A model generated the notes under the pieces. That model was not told the origin of the DNA and searched no databases. It was given only the letters and a program-made list of their open reading frames with translations. The position numbers and the translations under genes were made by a program. Below are positions 27,365-34,594 of a stretch of 58,098 bases of DNA, in pieces; positions within the stretch are counted from its first letter, which is position 1, and every line of letters starts with the position of its first letter. The stretch lies in assembly GCA_934563745.1 (NCBI GenBank), contig CAKTHE010000012.1, positions 1 through 58,098 of the forward strand, written 5' to 3'. Source of the DNA: an uncultured Dysosmobacter sp. GTDB lineage: Bacteria > Bacillota > Clostridia > Oscillospirales > Oscillospiraceae.

Positions 27365-28537
27365 ATGGATTACGCACAAGCCTCTTTGCAGGCGCACCGC
27401 ACCTGGCACGGCAAGCTGGAGGTCACTCCCCGCATGACCGTCGACTCCCGGGATGCGCTGTCCCTGGCCTATACGCCCGGCGTGGCCCAGCCCTGCCTGG
27501 AGATTCAGAAGGACCCGGCACAAAGCTATGAACTGACCCGCCGCTGGAACACCGTGGCCGTCGTGACGGACGGCAGCGCCGTCCTGGGGCTGGGCGACAT
27601 CGGTCCCGAGGCCGGCATGCCGGTGATGGAGGGCAAGTGCGTCCTGTTTAAGACCTTCGGCGGCGTGGACGCCATTCCACTCTGCATCCGCAGCAAGGAC
27701 GTGGATGAGATCGTCAACACCGTCGCTCTGCTGGCTGGCTCCTTCGGCGGAGTCAATCTGGAGGATATTTCCGCCCCCCGCTGCTTCGAGATTGAGGAAA
27801 AGCTGAAGGCCCGCTGCGACATCCCGATCTTTCACGACGACCAGCACGGCACGGCCGTCATCACGCTGGCCGGCCTTCAGAATGCCCTGAAGGTCGTTCA
27901 CAAGCAGCTCTCCGCCGTGCGCATCGTCATCAGCGGCGCCGGGGCCGCTGCCATTTCCATCGCCCGGCTGCTGCTGCGCGCAGGCGCTGCCGACGTAACG
28001 CTTTGTGACCGGCACGGCGCCATCTATGCCGGCCGGCCGGGGCTGAACTCCGTCAAGGAGGACATCGCCCGGTCCACCAACCTCTCCCGCCGGGCCGGCA
28101 CGCTGGCGCAGACCCTGGTCGGTGCGGACGTTCTGATCGGCGTGTCCGCCCCCGGCACCGTCACCCGCGCCATGGTGGAAACCATGAACCCGGATGCCAT
28201 CGTGTTCGCCTGCGCCAACCCCACGCCCGAAATCTTTCCGGAGGAAGCACTGGCCGGCGGCGCAGCCGTCTGCGCCACCGGGCGCAGCGACTATCCCAAC
28301 CAGATCAACAACGTTCTGGCCTTCCCCGGGATCTTCCGCGGCGCGCTGGACGCCCGGGCCTCGGACATCAACGACGCCATGAAGCTGGCCGCGGCGGATG
28401 CGCTGGCCGGTCTGATCGCCCCGGAGGAGCTGAGCGCCACCTGCATCATTCCCGCGCCGTTCGATCCCCGGATCCGGGATGCGGTGTCCCGGGCCGTTGC
28501 CCAGGCCGCCCGGGATTCCGGCGTCGCCCGGATCTGA
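27365..28537 (+). CDS. Malic enzyme (oxaloacetate-decarboxylating malate dehydrogenase), short form
   Basis: Converts malate and NAD(P) to pyruvate, CO2 and NAD(P)H. The 390-residue protein has the malic domain (YTPGVAQPCLEI, DGSAVLGLGDIGP, FHDDQHGTAVI with the metal-binding acidic pair) and the NAD-binding domain (SGAGAAAISIARLLL, CANPTPEIFPEEA, GRSDYPNQINN). It lacks the C-terminal phosphotransacetylase-like domain of MaeB. ATG 27365 follows GGAAAGGAA. Its consensus promoter suggests strong constitutive expression. It directly precedes the sigma-54 activator, but an intervening hairpin (28586-28612) and independent promoter make a shared operon uncertain. Cofactor preference not determined. 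Confidence 0.92.
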   Translation: MDYAQASLQAHRTWHGKLEVTPRMTVDSRDALSLAYTPGVAQPCLEIQKDPAQSYELTRRWNTVAVVTDGSAVLGLGDIGPEAGMPVMEGKCVLFKTFGGVDAIPLCIRSKDVDEIVNTVALLAGSFGGVNLEDISAPRCFEIEEKLKARCDIPIFHDDQHGTAVITLAGLQNALKVVHKQLSAVRIVISGAGAAAISIARLLLRAGAADVTLCDRHGAIYAGRPGLNSVKEDIARSTNLSRRAGTLAQTLVGADVLIGVSAPGTVTRAMVETMNPDAIVFACANPTPEIFPEEALAGGAAVCATGRSDYPNQINNVLAFPGIFRGALDARASDINDAMKLAAADALAGLIAPEELSATCIIPAPFDPRIRDAVSRAVAQAARDSGVARI

Positions 28538-28585
28538 GCGCGCACCCGTTCCCGGGCCGTTGCCCGCAAAGCGTTTCACACCGGA

Positions 28586-28612
28586 CGTCCCGGCGCCTGC
28601 GGCGCCGGGACG
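28586..28612 (+). terminator. Possible weak terminator after the malic enzyme
   Basis: A 12-bp perfect GC-rich stem CGTCCCGGCGCC (28586-28597) with 28601-28612 and a TGC loop, but no T run; may only attenuate transcription into the regulator gene. Confidence 0.5.
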
Positions 28613-28636
28613 ATAAAAAGGGGGCAGTTTTGTACC

Positions 28637-30052
28637 ATGATGACCCGTGAGGATTGGTTCAGCCAATGCTCCGCCAAGGAGCAGGAGGCCCTTTATCGGG
28701 CAGAGCTGGAAAACTACAGTGAAAAGCTGGTCGTCAACAGTGAGGGCCGGATCGTATTCATCAACTCCCGCTACGCGGAGGAATTCGGAAAAAAGCCGGA
28801 AGACGTGATCGGCACCATGGCGGAGGATTTCTTTACGGAACACGGCCGGCCGCCGATCTTTGAGCTCAACGATTTTGCCTCGCCCTACATCCCCTATGTG
28901 GACCGGATCAATATGGCCGACTACCACCCGATTTTCATCCGTTCGCCCCTGACCGACGCGGAAGGCGTCTGCCGGGGATTCATGTTTTACGACGGGCAGG
29001 AGTGGCTCAAGCGCTACCAGAATCTCTACGACAAGCTGAACACGCTGGAAAGCGAGCACCAGTACCTGCACCTGAGCAAATCCACCCCGGAAAACCGCCA
29101 CTTTATCGGCGACAGCCCGGCCATCCAGCAGCTGAAGCTGGAAATCCTGCACGCCGCCCAGAACAATGCCACCCTGCTGATCGAAGGGGAGACCGGCGTC
29201 GGCAAGGAAGTCGTGGCCAACGAGGTGTGCCGGGCCAGCGCCCGGCGGGATAAGCCCTACATCAAGCTCAACTGCGCCGCTCTCCCCCAGGAGCTGATCG
29301 AGTCGGAGCTGTTCGGCTATGAAGAAGGCGCCTTTACCGGTGCCCGCCGGGGCGGCAAGGCCGGTCTTTTTGAGCAGGCAAACGGCGGTACTATTCTGCT
29401 TGATGAGATCAACTCCCTAAACCTTCCGGCCCAGGCAAAGCTGCTGCGCGTCCTGCAGGAGCGGGTCGTGACCCGCGTGGGCGGCAGCAAGACTCTGCCG
29501 CTGGATATCCGCGTCATCGCAATCTCCAACCGCTCCCTGGAAGAAATGGTGGAAGAAAACTCCTTCCGCGGCGACCTGTATTACCGCCTCAACGTGCTGC
29601 ACATCAACGTTCCGCCCCTGCGGGAGCGCAGCAGCGACATCCCCTCCCTGGTTCACTTTTTTGTGAGGCAGTGCAACGAGGAAATGGGCAAGCATGTGGA
29701 CAAGGTGGATCCTCAGGTCTACGCCCTTTTGAAGAGCCAGCACTGGCCCGGAAACGTCCGCCAGCTGCAGAACTGGGTGGAGCGGGCCATGGCCACCGTG
29801 TGGAAAAACACGCTCTCTCCCTCGAATTTTTACTGGACGCAGCGCCGGCAGGGCAGCGTTCCGGATGACGGGGAGCTGAATCTCTCTGCCGTGGAGGGCG
29901 GCTCCCTGGCCCAGATGTTGGAGCGTCTGGAAAGCGAGATCATCAAAACGACCCTGCGCCAGTGCGAGGGCAACAAAACCAAGACTGCGCAGCTGCTGGG
30001 CATCTCTCGTCAAATGCTTCACAGAAAAATTCGTCAGTTCCATCTGGCATAG
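28637..30052 (+). CDS. PAS-domain sigma-54-dependent transcriptional activator
   Basis: A 471-residue enhancer-binding protein. A sensory PAS domain (about residues 25-130, with VVNSEGRIVFINSRYAEEF) precedes a AAA+ motor: Walker A GETGVGKE, the sigma-54 contact loop GAFTGA, Walker B GTILLDEIN and the GDLYYRLNV arginine region. The C-terminus is a Fis-type helix-turn-helix (NKTKTAQLLGISRQMLHRK). It resembles activators of amino acid or acyl-CoA catabolism operons. It sits directly upstream of a -24/-12 promoter and three matching dyads that control the permease operon, so it is the obvious regulator; the PAS ligand is probably a pathway metabolite. Start could be either of two adjacent ATGs. 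Confidence 0.93.
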   Translation: MMTREDWFSQCSAKEQEALYRAELENYSEKLVVNSEGRIVFINSRYAEEFGKKPEDVIGTMAEDFFTEHGRPPIFELNDFASPYIPYVDRINMADYHPIFIRSPLTDAEGVCRGFMFYDGQEWLKRYQNLYDKLNTLESEHQYLHLSKSTPENRHFIGDSPAIQQLKLEILHAAQNNATLLIEGETGVGKEVVANEVCRASARRDKPYIKLNCAALPQELIESELFGYEEGAFTGARRGGKAGLFEQANGGTILLDEINSLNLPAQAKLLRVLQERVVTRVGGSKTLPLDIRVIAISNRSLEEMVEENSFRGDLYYRLNVLHINVPPLRERSSDIPSLVHFFVRQCNEEMGKHVDKVDPQVYALLKSQHWPGNVRQLQNWVERAMATVWKNTLSPSNFYWTQRRQGSVPDDGELNLSAVEGGSLAQMLERLESEIIKTTLRQCEGNKTKTAQLLGISRQMLHRKIRQFHLA

Positions 30053-30071
30053 CGGACCGGCATGGCGAAGC

Positions 30072-30087
30072 GTAAACTTTTGTTTCC
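30072..30087. promoter_or_regulatory. Upstream activator dyad 1
   Basis: GTAAACTTTTGTTTCC, matching the inferred consensus GTAAAC-WWWW-GTTTAC except at one base; predicted binding site of the PAS-sigma-54 activator. Confidence 0.55.
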
Positions 30088-30090
30088 ATT

Positions 30091-30106
30091 GTCTCATTTT
30101 GTTTAC
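30091..30106. promoter_or_regulatory. Upstream activator dyad 2
   Basis: GTCTCATTTTGTTTAC; the right arm is perfect and the left arm degenerate against GTAAAC-WWWW-GTTTAC. It starts 19 bp after dyad 1, about two helical turns. Confidence 0.45.
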
Positions 30107-30133
30107 ACGCCTGTCAACCACATGATTTTTCAA

Positions 30134-30190
30134 GCCCTTCCCAAAAATGTGTAACAAAAAGTTTACGCATTTTCGGGAAGGGCGTCTTTT
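30134..30190 (+). terminator. Terminator of the activator gene, enclosing dyad 3
   Basis: Stem GCCCTTCCC plus AAAAATG (30134-30149) pairs with CATTTTC plus GGGAAGGGC (30168-30183), followed by GTCTTTTTATC. The 18-base loop holds the third activator dyad. Confidence 0.75.
30151..30166. promoter_or_regulatory. Upstream activator dyad 3
   Basis: GTAACAAAAAGTTTAC, same 6-4-6 layout as dyads 1 and 2, with one left-arm mismatch. It lies about 100 bp upstream of the -24 element and inside the loop of the preceding terminator. Confidence 0.55.
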
Positions 30191-30258
30191 TATCTGAACT
30201 GTGAAAAAATTGTCAGGTTTCAAGGCTTTCCCGGGATTTTGTTATTTTTTTGGCAAGC

Positions 30259-30275
30259 TGGCACGGGCTTTGCTT
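30259..30275 (+). promoter_or_regulatory. Sigma-54 (-24/-12) promoter of the beta-aminoacyl-CoA operon
   Basis: TGGCACGGGCTTTGCTT matches the sigma-54 consensus TGGCACG-N4-TTGCW at every defined base, with GG (30260-30261) and GC (30272-30273) exactly 10 bases apart. The start codon of the permease follows about 98 bases later. Confidence 0.9.
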
Positions 30276-30373
30276 ATTAGGAAGCGAGGGTATCTGATTT
30301 GTGCGCACAGATTGGAGCATCTGTTTCCGCCCCGCAGCCCTGTTCGGGCCGGATCAACAAAGGAGGTTTTGAA

Positions 30374-31723
30374 ATGGAGGAAAATAAGAACCAGGTCAAA
30401 CGGAATATCAATCTGTTTGCCGCCATCGCTATGATGACCGGCTGCATCGTTGGTGCGTCGGTGTTCATCGTCCCCGGTGAGCTGTCCGCGTCCACGGGCC
30501 CCACCGCATGGCTCTCTTACCTGATCGGAGGTATCCTGATCTCGTTCAGCTGCTTCATTTTTGCGCAGGTCGGCTCTGTGCTCCCCGTCTCCGGTGCAAA
30601 CTACATGCTCTGCACCGGCGCCGTTAACGGCACCTGGGGCTTCCTGTATGTGTTTGCGTTCCTGCTGAGCAACAGTTTCCTGTTCCCCATCATGTCCAAA
30701 ACCGCAGCCACCTATCTGGCAATTTTCTTCCCGGCACTGAACGATTACATTCCCATCGTTTCCATTATTGTGATCATTTTCACCTGCGGCCTGGCGCTGC
30801 TGGGCAACGCCCTCTCCACCACCGTGCAGAACATCTGCGTGGTCGTTCTGGTAGCCGTGGTGCTGATCTTCTCCGGCGGCGGCGTCACGCATGCTGACTG
30901 GAGCCATTTCGATCCCATGTTCCCAAGCGGCTTCATGCCGGTGATCCTGGGCGTCATCTCCACCTACTATGCCTTTGCCGGCGTCAACTGCATCATCGAG
31001 CTGGCCGGCGAAATCAAGAACCCCGGTAAGAACATTCCCAGAACCGTGTTCATCAGCTTCGGCATCGTCATGGTCATGTACATCGGTATGTGCGTTGCCC
31101 TGGTCGGCCTGGTTCCCGCCAATGAGCTGGGTGTTGCCGCACCCACCATTATGGCTGCCGAGCTGATCTTCCCCAAGTGGTTCTCTTACCTGGTGGCCCT
31201 GGCCGCCATCGCCGCCTCCTGGACCACGCTCAACGGCATTGCCGCCGGTATGGCCCGTCTGCTGATGGTCCTGGGCAAGTCGGAGATCCTCCCTGCCTCC
31301 CTGGGCAAGGTCAACCGGCGCGGCGCCCCTCAGAACGCCTTCGTCGTTCTGATGATCATGGGAATCCTAATGGTCCTCTTCTCCGCCACCATCATGCAGT
31401 TCGTGAATATCAGCAGCTTCTATCTGCTGATGCTGGCGCTGCTGGTCGCCGTGGCGTCCCTGAAGATCAAGACCGCCTTTGCCAAGCAGTATGAAGAGGC
31501 CGAATACAAGCTCAAGGGTGCCTTCTACTACATCTGGCCGGCTCTGGTCATCATCACCAGCATCATCTTCATGATCCTGCAGCTGACCTCGGATCCGAAG
31601 ATGACCATCGCCTCCATCGTTCTGCTACCCATCAGCCTGATCTTCTACTTCGCCCGCAAGAAGAAGTTGGAAGCCAGCGGCGTCAGCCTGGATCAGCAGA
31701 TCCTGGACGGCATGAACGAATAA
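30374..31723 (+). CDS. APC-family amino acid permease
   Basis: A 449-residue secondary transporter with about 12 membrane spans. The first helix motif TGCIVGASVFIVPGELSAS and the helix-loop ELAGEIKNPGKNIPRT are classic APC superfamily signatures of amino acid/polyamine carriers. ATG 30374 follows AAAGGAGG. It is the first gene of a five-gene operon under sigma-54 control, which suggests it imports the substrate of the downstream CoA-dependent enzymes. Substrate cannot be read from sequence; a beta-amino acid is inferred from the neighbouring ammonia-lyase homologue. Confidence 0.92.
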   Translation: MEENKNQVKRNINLFAAIAMMTGCIVGASVFIVPGELSASTGPTAWLSYLIGGILISFSCFIFAQVGSVLPVSGANYMLCTGAVNGTWGFLYVFAFLLSNSFLFPIMSKTAATYLAIFFPALNDYIPIVSIIVIIFTCGLALLGNALSTTVQNICVVVLVAVVLIFSGGGVTHADWSHFDPMFPSGFMPVILGVISTYYAFAGVNCIIELAGEIKNPGKNIPRTVFISFGIVMVMYIGMCVALVGLVPANELGVAAPTIMAAELIFPKWFSYLVALAAIAASWTTLNGIAAGMARLLMVLGKSEILPASLGKVNRRGAPQNAFVVLMIMGILMVLFSATIMQFVNISSFYLLMLALLVAVASLKIKTAFAKQYEEAEYKLKGAFYYIWPALVIITSIIFMILQLTSDPKMTIASIVLLPISLIFYFARKKKLEASGVSLDQQILDGMNE

Positions 31724-31774
31724 CCCGACTCACCTGTACCTTCCCACCTCAACGTCAAGAAAGGATGTTTGATT

Positions 31775-32242
31775 ATGAAAAACGATAAGCTCGGTACGAT
31801 CCGTATGCGCATGGGCACGCACGACGCACATTACGGCGGCAATCTGGTGGACGGCGCCCGCCTGATCGGTCTGATCAGCGATGCCGGCACCGAACTGCAG
31901 ATCGCCTGGAGCGGCGACGAAGGTCTGCTGGCCGCCTGGCACCATATCGAACAGTTCGTCCCCGTTTACATGGGTGACTATATCGAAGTCCGCACCTGGT
32001 TCAGCCGTTACGGCAACACCTCTGCCGATCTGGAAGGCGCCGTGTACAAGGTCGGCGAACTGGTGGACGGCGGCAAGACCAACGCAGCCCGCATCATCGA
32101 TCCGCCCGTTCTGGTCATGCGTGCTTCCGCCACCGGCGTGACGCCCAAGGCCGTTAACCGCGGACTGCAGGTTGAAAAGCTGGAGGACATCCCCTTCGAA
32201 GCCGCCGGCGAAATCAAATGGTGGGAAGAGAAGAAAAAGTAA
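31775..32242 (+). CDS. 3-aminobutyryl-CoA / beta-alanyl-CoA ammonia-lyase family hotdog protein
   Basis: A 155-residue hotdog-fold protein resembling Kal (3-aminobutyryl-CoA ammonia-lyase of lysine fermentation) and Acl (beta-alanyl-CoA ammonia-lyase of Clostridium propionicum). Shared features I recognise are DAHYGGNLVDGARL near the start, a GTEL segment, DEGLLAAWHHIEQFVPVYMGDYIEV and PPVLVMRASATGV. These enzymes eliminate ammonia from a beta-aminoacyl-CoA to give the 2-enoyl-CoA. Its operon with a permease, CoA-transferase and hydratases supports a catabolic role. The other genes of lysine fermentation (kamA, kdd, kce) are absent here, so the substrate may be a free beta-amino acid. ATG follows AAAGGA. 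Confidence 0.8.
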   Translation: MKNDKLGTIRMRMGTHDAHYGGNLVDGARLIGLISDAGTELQIAWSGDEGLLAAWHHIEQFVPVYMGDYIEVRTWFSRYGNTSADLEGAVYKVGELVDGGKTNAARIIDPPVLVMRASATGVTPKAVNRGLQVEKLEDIPFEAAGEIKWWEEKKK

Positions 32243-32275
32243 TCAACGAATAACCGACTAAAGGAGGATCTTATT

Positions 32276-33457
32276 ATGAACGCATTGGAAGGCATCCGGG
32301 TCATCGACCTGACGACCTCTTATTCCGCCCCTATCGGCACCATGCAGCTGGGAGATTTCGGCGCCGAAGTCATTAAGGTTGAAAACACCGGCCACGGTGA
32401 CGGCTCCCGTACCTGGAACCCTTACGTCAACGGCGAAAGCATGGGCTTCATGTACTCCAACCGCAACAAAAAGAGCATCACCCTGAACCTGAAGACGGAA
32501 GAGGGCAAAAAGATCCTCTTTGAGCTGGTCAAAACCGCCGATGTGGTGGTGGAGAACTATCGTCCCGGCGTCACCAAGAAGCTGGGCATCGACTATGAAG
32601 CCATGAAGGCTGTGAAGCCCGACATCATTATGGCCTCTCTGTCCGGCTACGGCCAGACCGGTCCCGATGCGCAGAAGGGCGCCTTCTCCAACCTGGCAGA
32701 GGCCCAGAGCGGCATCATGTACATGACCGGCTGGCCCGACGGCCTGCCCACCGGTTCCGGTGTTGCCTTCGGCGACAGCGTCGCGGGCATGTTCCTGGTC
32801 CAGGGCATTCTGTATGCGCTGTTCCATCATCAGCGTACCGGCGAGGGCCAGTACATCGATGTGGCCATGGTGGACTCCCTGATCGCACTGATCCAGCAGG
32901 GCTTCACCCAGGTCTCCACGCTGGGCACCGATCCAGAGCGCATCGGCAACCGCGACGTGTCCGACTATCCCTACGACACCTTCCTGGCCAAGGATGGCTA
33001 TTGCCAGATCGGCAACGCCACGCAGCTGAACTGGGCTCCCTTCGCGGAGGTCATCGGCCGTCCGGATCTGGGCGCCGATCCCGAGTACAGCACGCCCGAC
33101 AAGCGCTGGGAGCACGTGAACGAGCTGCATGACATCATCGCCGAGTGGGTCTCTCAGCGGACCCGCGCCGAGGTGGAAGCGGAACTGACGGCTCACGGTC
33201 AGCTCTATTCCCCCATCCTCAAGCCCAGCGAGGTCATGCAGAACCCGCAGGTGCTGCACCGCGAGATGGTGGTGGATCTGGAATACCGCGGCACCAAGTA
33301 CAAGGACAAGGGTATCCCCGTCAAGATGAGCAAGACCCCCGGCAGCATCCGTCTGATGCCTCCCACCCAGGGCCAGCACACCGACGAGATCCTGGGCAGC
33401 CTGGGCTATACCGCCGATCAGCTGGCCAAGCTGCGCGAGGGCGGCGTGATCCTCTAA
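32276..33457 (+). CDS. Class III (CaiB/BaiF family) CoA-transferase
   Basis: A 393-residue formyl-CoA-transferase-like enzyme that moves CoA between carboxylic acids through an aspartyl-CoA intermediate. It opens with LEGIRVIDLTTSYSAPIGTMQLGDFGAEVIKVE (key residues D11, G27, D28), has the catalytic aspartate at Asp167 in AFGDSVAGMF, and GEGQYIDVAMVDSL after it. In the operon it is the likely activation step, transferring CoA to the imported acid from an internal CoA donor. ATG follows AAAGGAGG. Donor and acceptor are unknown; racemase-type members of the family exist but lack this operon context. Confidence 0.9.
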   Translation: MNALEGIRVIDLTTSYSAPIGTMQLGDFGAEVIKVENTGHGDGSRTWNPYVNGESMGFMYSNRNKKSITLNLKTEEGKKILFELVKTADVVVENYRPGVTKKLGIDYEAMKAVKPDIIMASLSGYGQTGPDAQKGAFSNLAEAQSGIMYMTGWPDGLPTGSGVAFGDSVAGMFLVQGILYALFHHQRTGEGQYIDVAMVDSLIALIQQGFTQVSTLGTDPERIGNRDVSDYPYDTFLAKDGYCQIGNATQLNWAPFAEVIGRPDLGADPEYSTPDKRWEHVNELHDIIAEWVSQRTRAEVEAELTAHGQLYSPILKPSEVMQNPQVLHREMVVDLEYRGTKYKDKGIPVKMSKTPGSIRLMPPTQGQHTDEILGSLGYTADQLAKLREGGVIL

Positions 33458-33512
33458 GCTGCCAGCTGCAAACAAATCCTACATGATATTAAGAATGGAG
33501 TCGTGATCAAAC

Positions 33513-33989
33513 ATGGGTGTCCTGCATTATGATTTTAAGGGCATGCTGTATGACGAGTGGGAACTGAACAAGGCCTACCATACCTCTGCCCGCACCATTA
33601 CGGAATCGGACGTCTGCGGCTACTGCGCTTTGTCCGGCGATTACAATCCCTTCTATACCAATGCGCTGTTTGCCAAGAACGGCTTTTACAAGCAGCCCAT
33701 CGTCCCCGGCGGCCTGACCTTCATCATCTCCAACGGTCTGGACTGCCAGACCCTGTGGGTCGACGGCAGCTACATCGGCCTGCTGGATCAGCAGATGAGC
33801 TTTTTGAAGCCGGTCTATGTGGGTGATACCATCTATCTGACCATGACGCCCGTTGCCAAGCGTCTTTCCAAAAAGCCCGGCCGCGGCATCATCACGTATC
33901 GCATCTCCGTGTTCAACCAGAACGATGAAATGGTCATGGACGGCCAGTGGATCATCCTGATGGCGACCGACCGGGATCACATGGAATAA
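33513..33989 (+). CDS. MaoC-like hotdog protein, degenerate hydratase site (first paralogue)
   Basis: A 158-residue single-hotdog protein of the MaoC/R-specific enoyl-CoA hydratase superfamily. In the catalytic motif SGDYNPFYTN the aspartate (Asp43) and asparagine-proline are kept but the catalytic histidine is tyrosine (Tyr48). It is paralogous to the next gene, sharing the opening layout and the RTITE and LSGD segments. It may act as a heteromer with that protein, as seen for some two-gene acyl dehydratases, or bind acyl-CoA without catalysis. GGAG lies 12 bases before the ATG. Confidence 0.85.
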   Translation: MGVLHYDFKGMLYDEWELNKAYHTSARTITESDVCGYCALSGDYNPFYTNALFAKNGFYKQPIVPGGLTFIISNGLDCQTLWVDGSYIGLLDQQMSFLKPVYVGDTIYLTMTPVAKRLSKKPGRGIITYRISVFNQNDEMVMDGQWIILMATDRDHME

Positions 33990-34002
33990 GGAGGGGCGAA
34001 TT

Positions 34003-34479
34003 ATGGGTATCAAAGATTACGCTTTCTGCGGAAAAACCTATGACCAGTGGGAAGTCGGCAAGGAGTACATTACCGGCGCCCGTACCATCACCGAGGCCGA
34101 TATTGTGAACTTCGCCGGCCTGTCCGGCGACTGGAGCGCCACGCACACCAACGACGTTTACGGCAAGAGCACCATTTACGGTTCCCGGATCGCCTACGGC
34201 AACGTCACCTTCATCGTCAGCACCGGCCTGCTGGCTCAGACGCTGATGTTCGAGGGCACCACCCTGGCCCTGCTGGATATGAAGATCAGCTATCAGGAGC
34301 CGGTCCGTTTCGAGGACACGATCTACTGCAAGTTCAGCGTCGCGGAAAAACGACCCAGCGCCAAAAACCCGGATCATGGCGTTGTGACCTTCCATGTGTT
34401 CGTTTATAACCAGAACGATGAGCAGGTGGCCGAGGAGCGCTTGGTCTTCCTCATCTCCAACACGCCGGCTCATATGTAA
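34003..34479 (+). CDS. MaoC-like hotdog hydratase (second paralogue)
   Basis: A 158-residue MaoC-type protein, same length as its upstream paralogue and 13 bases after it. Its motif SGDWSATHTN keeps the aspartate (Asp43) and the histidine (His48) but changes the usual Asn-Pro to Ser-Ala. It would hydrate a 2-enoyl-CoA to a 3-hydroxyacyl-CoA, the step following ammonia elimination, probably in complex with the first paralogue. ATG follows GGAGGGG. It is the last gene of the operon, followed by a strong terminator. No dehydrogenase or thiolase follows, so later steps must be encoded elsewhere. Confidence 0.85.
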   Translation: MGIKDYAFCGKTYDQWEVGKEYITGARTITEADIVNFAGLSGDWSATHTNDVYGKSTIYGSRIAYGNVTFIVSTGLLAQTLMFEGTTLALLDMKISYQEPVRFEDTIYCKFSVAEKRPSAKNPDHGVVTFHVFVYNQNDEQVAEERLVFLISNTPAHM

Positions 34480-34537
34480 GCGCCCAAACGGTTTTCGTGT
34501 ATGCCTTTGCACAGCTGAACCGTACAAGTCCATGAAA

Positions 34538-34570
34538 GAAAGCCCTGGAACCGACGGTTCCGGGGCTTTC
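34538..34570. terminator. Terminator of the sigma-54 operon
   Basis: A 15-bp stem with one G-T pair (GAAAGCCCTGGAACC, 34538-34552, with 34556-34570) and a GAC loop, followed by TTATG; also lies after the convergent ATPase gene. Confidence 0.75.
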
Positions 34571-34594
34571 TTATGAATGTTTTCCGATGCGGCC

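Noticed and set aside
28637..34479. Complete lysine fermentation cluster
   Set aside because: Only the ammonia-lyase homologue fits; lysine aminomutases, dehydrogenase and cleavage enzyme genes are absent.
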